DNA of 64,000 nucleotides from Acidovorax sp. 107 (GTDB lineage: Bacteria > Pseudomonadota > Gammaproteobacteria > Burkholderiales > Burkholderiaceae_C), in the NCBI RefSeq assembly GCF_003058055.1, contig NZ_QBTZ01000001.1, forward strand, positions 4,110,001-4,174,000. Reading direction: 5' to 3'. A program made the position numbers and the translations under genes. Shown piece by piece: positions 62,761 through 64,000 of this stretch (the first letter of the stretch is position 1; each line of letters begins with the position of its first letter). Below the pieces are notes generated by a model. It worked only from the letters and a program-made list of their open reading frames with translations. It was not told the DNA's origin and searched no databases.

Positions 62761-62843
62761 GTCTTCGGCTACCATCTGCGCTCCGTTTCTGGGGGAGCTG
62801 GTGCCGTTTTGGCAGGCCCGAGTCCCGAAACCCCTTTTTTTGC

Positions 62844-63662
62844 ATGCCCGAGTCCTCCTTCCTTGCCGAGTTGCGCAACGTCACGTTTTCATACGGTGAC
62901 CGTGTGATCCTGCGCGACGTGACGCTGGCAGTCCCGCGCGGCAAGGTCACGGCGCTGATGGGTGCATCGGGCGGTGGCAAGACCACCGTGTTGCGCCTGA
63001 TTGGTGGCCAACACAAGGCCCAGAGCGGCCAGGTTCTGATCAATGGTCAGGATGTGGGGCGCATGGATGTGCCGGCGCTGTATGCGGCGCGCCGGCGCAT
63101 GGGCATGCTGTTCCAGTTCGGGGCGCTTTTTACCGACTTGAGCGTGTTCGAGAACGTGGCGTTTCCGCTGCACGAGCACACCGATTTGTCAGAGGATTTG
63201 ATCCGCGATGTGGTGCTGATGAAGCTGCATGCGGTGGGCCTGCGTGGCGCCCGCGACCTGATGCCCAGTCAGATTTCGGGCGGCATGGCGCGCCGTGTGG
63301 CGCTGGCACGTGCGATCGTGCTGGACCCTGAACTGGTCATGTATGACGAGCCCTTCGCGGGCCTGGATCCCATCTCGCTGGGTACGGCGGCGCAATTGAT
63401 TCGCCAGCTCAACGATGCGATGGGACTCACCAGCATTGTGGTGTCGCACGACCTGGAAGAGACATTCCGTCTGGCGGACCACGTGATCATCCTGGGCGAA
63501 GGCGTGGTGGCGGCCCAAGGCACGCCCGAAGAGGTGCTTGCCAGCCGTGATCCGCTGGTGCACCAGTTCGTGAATGCCCTGCCCACGGGGCCTGTGCCGT
63601 TCCATTACCCGGGCCCTGCCGTGGCGGAGGATTTCGGGCCGGTGGGAGGACGTGCGCTGTGA
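62844..63662 (+). CDS. mlaF: Phospholipid-trafficking ABC transporter, ATP-binding protein MlaF
   Basis: A 272-residue ABC ATPase that powers lipid movement between inner and outer membrane by the MlaFEDB complex. Walker A is GASGGGKTT (40-48), the signature is ISGGMARRVALARA, Walker B is LVMYDEPFAGLD, and the switch His is in VVSHDLEE. ATG 62844 aligns with the family start; no clear ribosome-binding site precedes it. Overlaps mlaE by four bases. Confidence 0.95.
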   Translation: MPESSFLAELRNVTFSYGDRVILRDVTLAVPRGKVTALMGASGGGKTTVLRLIGGQHKAQSGQVLINGQDVGRMDVPALYAARRRMGMLFQFGALFTDLSVFENVAFPLHEHTDLSEDLIRDVVLMKLHAVGLRGARDLMPSQISGGMARRVALARAIVLDPELVMYDEPFAGLDPISLGTAAQLIRQLNDAMGLTSIVVSHDLEETFRLADHVIILGEGVVAAQGTPEEVLASRDPLVHQFVNALPTGPVPFHYPGPAVAEDFGPVGGRAL

Positions 63663-64000
63663 GCTGGTACAAGCCCTCCGATGTTGGCTTTGCGGTGCGC
63701 CACAAGCTGGCCGATATCGGCATGGGCGCGCGGTTATTCGGTCGGCTGGTGCGGTCCCTGGGCGCCACTTTTCTGCGGCCCGCGCTGGTGCGCGACCAAG
63801 TGCATTTTCTGGGCAACTATTCGTTGGCCATCATTGCGGTGTCGGGCCTGTTCGTCGGGTTTGTGCTGGGCTTGCAGGGCTATTACACGCTGCAGCGCTA
63901 CGGCTCGTCCGAAGCGCTGGGCCTGCTGGTGGCCTTGAGTCTGGTGCGCGAGCTGGGTCCCGTGGTCACGGCGCTGTTGTTTGCGGGCCGCGCAGGCACT
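63659..64000 (+). CDS. mlaE: Lipid asymmetry permease MlaE, N-terminal part (runs off the window)
   Basis: The first 114 codons are visible from GTG 63659, which overlaps the mlaF stop (GTGA). The sequence has the MlaE permease character: an interfacial N-terminal region, then a hydrophobic helix (SLAIIAVSGLFVGFVLGLQG), the YYTLQRYGSSEALG segment and VRELGPVVTALLFAGRAG, the conserved family core. The gene continues beyond 64000; mlaD is expected downstream. Confidence 0.95.
   Translation, partial: MSWYKPSDVGFAVRHKLADIGMGARLFGRLVRSLGATFLRPALVRDQVHFLGNYSLAIIAVSGLFVGFVLGLQGYYTLQRYGSSEALGLLVALSLVRELGPVVTALLFAGRAGT

Larger units (their letters stand above)
62430..62843. other. 414-bp region between gltD and mlaF
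   Basis: Holds the gltD hairpin and an AcrR-like inverted repeat at 62735-62760. Open frames here are GC-driven and without domains. The mlaF promoter is expected in the last 150 bp; none was identified with confidence. Confidence 0.5.

Noticed and set aside
62592..62843. N-terminal extension of mlaF
   Set aside because: The 84 upstream codons cover the AcrR-like repeat and do not resemble MlaF; the family start matches ATG 62844.

Overview
The window looks like a chromosomal segment of a betaproteobacterium of the family Comamonadaceae, closest in feel to Acidovorax. The reasons are high GC, an Entner-Doudoroff pathway gene set, system II (ResB/CcsA) cytochrome c maturation, and the order engB / cytochrome c4 / resB / ccsA / msrPQ / cyaY / mrcA / pilMNOPQ / aroB / dgt / gltBD / mlaFE typical of Burkholderiales. 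No tRNA, rRNA, prophage or CRISPR array was seen. The only mobile-type gene is one RAYT-like Y1 transposase.

Layout. 1-7820: glucose catabolism (partial zwf, pgi, an AGE-family sugar isomerase, an SMP-30 lactonase, edd-eda) with shared TGTAA-N5-TTACA palindromes that look like HexR boxes. 8048-10654: a small DUF805 protein, then groSL with a perfect CIRCE operator. 10847-12517: a possibly FNR-linked group (small ORF, DUF59, NnrS-like membrane protein). 12627-14569: argC and a divergent LysR regulator. 14617-16956: an orphan Rieske protein transcribed away from a PAS-AAA+-Fis sigma54 activator, with a textbook sigma54 promoter in front of the Rieske gene. 17037-25286: reductive pyrimidine degradation (TetR/RutR-like regulator, preT, preA, NCS1 permease, dihydropyrimidinase, carbamoyl amidohydrolase). 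25365-33322: NadM-Nudix, heme-c diguanylate cyclase, hemerythrin, metK, two LpxL-type acyltransferases and a hydrolase. 33373-41578: engB, cytochrome c biogenesis, MsrPQ, a diiron-type MBL protein and lptM. 41591-52010: cyaY, mrcA, pilMNOPQ, an Ig-like repeat lipoprotein and aroB. 52078-64000: dgt, DUF1415, a methyltransferase, RAYT, gltBD and mlaFE (cut by the window end).

How the genes work together. Zwf, Edd and Eda channel glucose 6-phosphate to pyruvate and glyceraldehyde 3-phosphate; Pgi and the isomerase would feed fructose or mannose into the same route. PreTA, the dihydropyrimidinase and the amidohydrolase convert uracil or thymine to beta-amino acids, ammonia and CO2. Their promoter region combines a perfect sigma54 promoter, an NtrC-like site and two RutR-like operators, which suggests nitrogen control plus substrate-relieved repression. 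Cytochrome c4, ResB and CcsA serve respiration; MsrPQ repairs oxidised periplasmic proteins; PilMNOPQ builds the type IV pilus; GltBD assimilates ammonia; MlaFE maintains outer-membrane lipid asymmetry.

The points most worth a second look are the sigma54-controlled orphan Rieske gene with its own divergent activator, the dual-control pyrimidine cluster, a duplicated metK 3' end with covarying hairpins, a dispersed intergenic repeat family accompanied by a RAYT gene, and the replacement of aroK by a repeat lipoprotein between pilQ and aroB.
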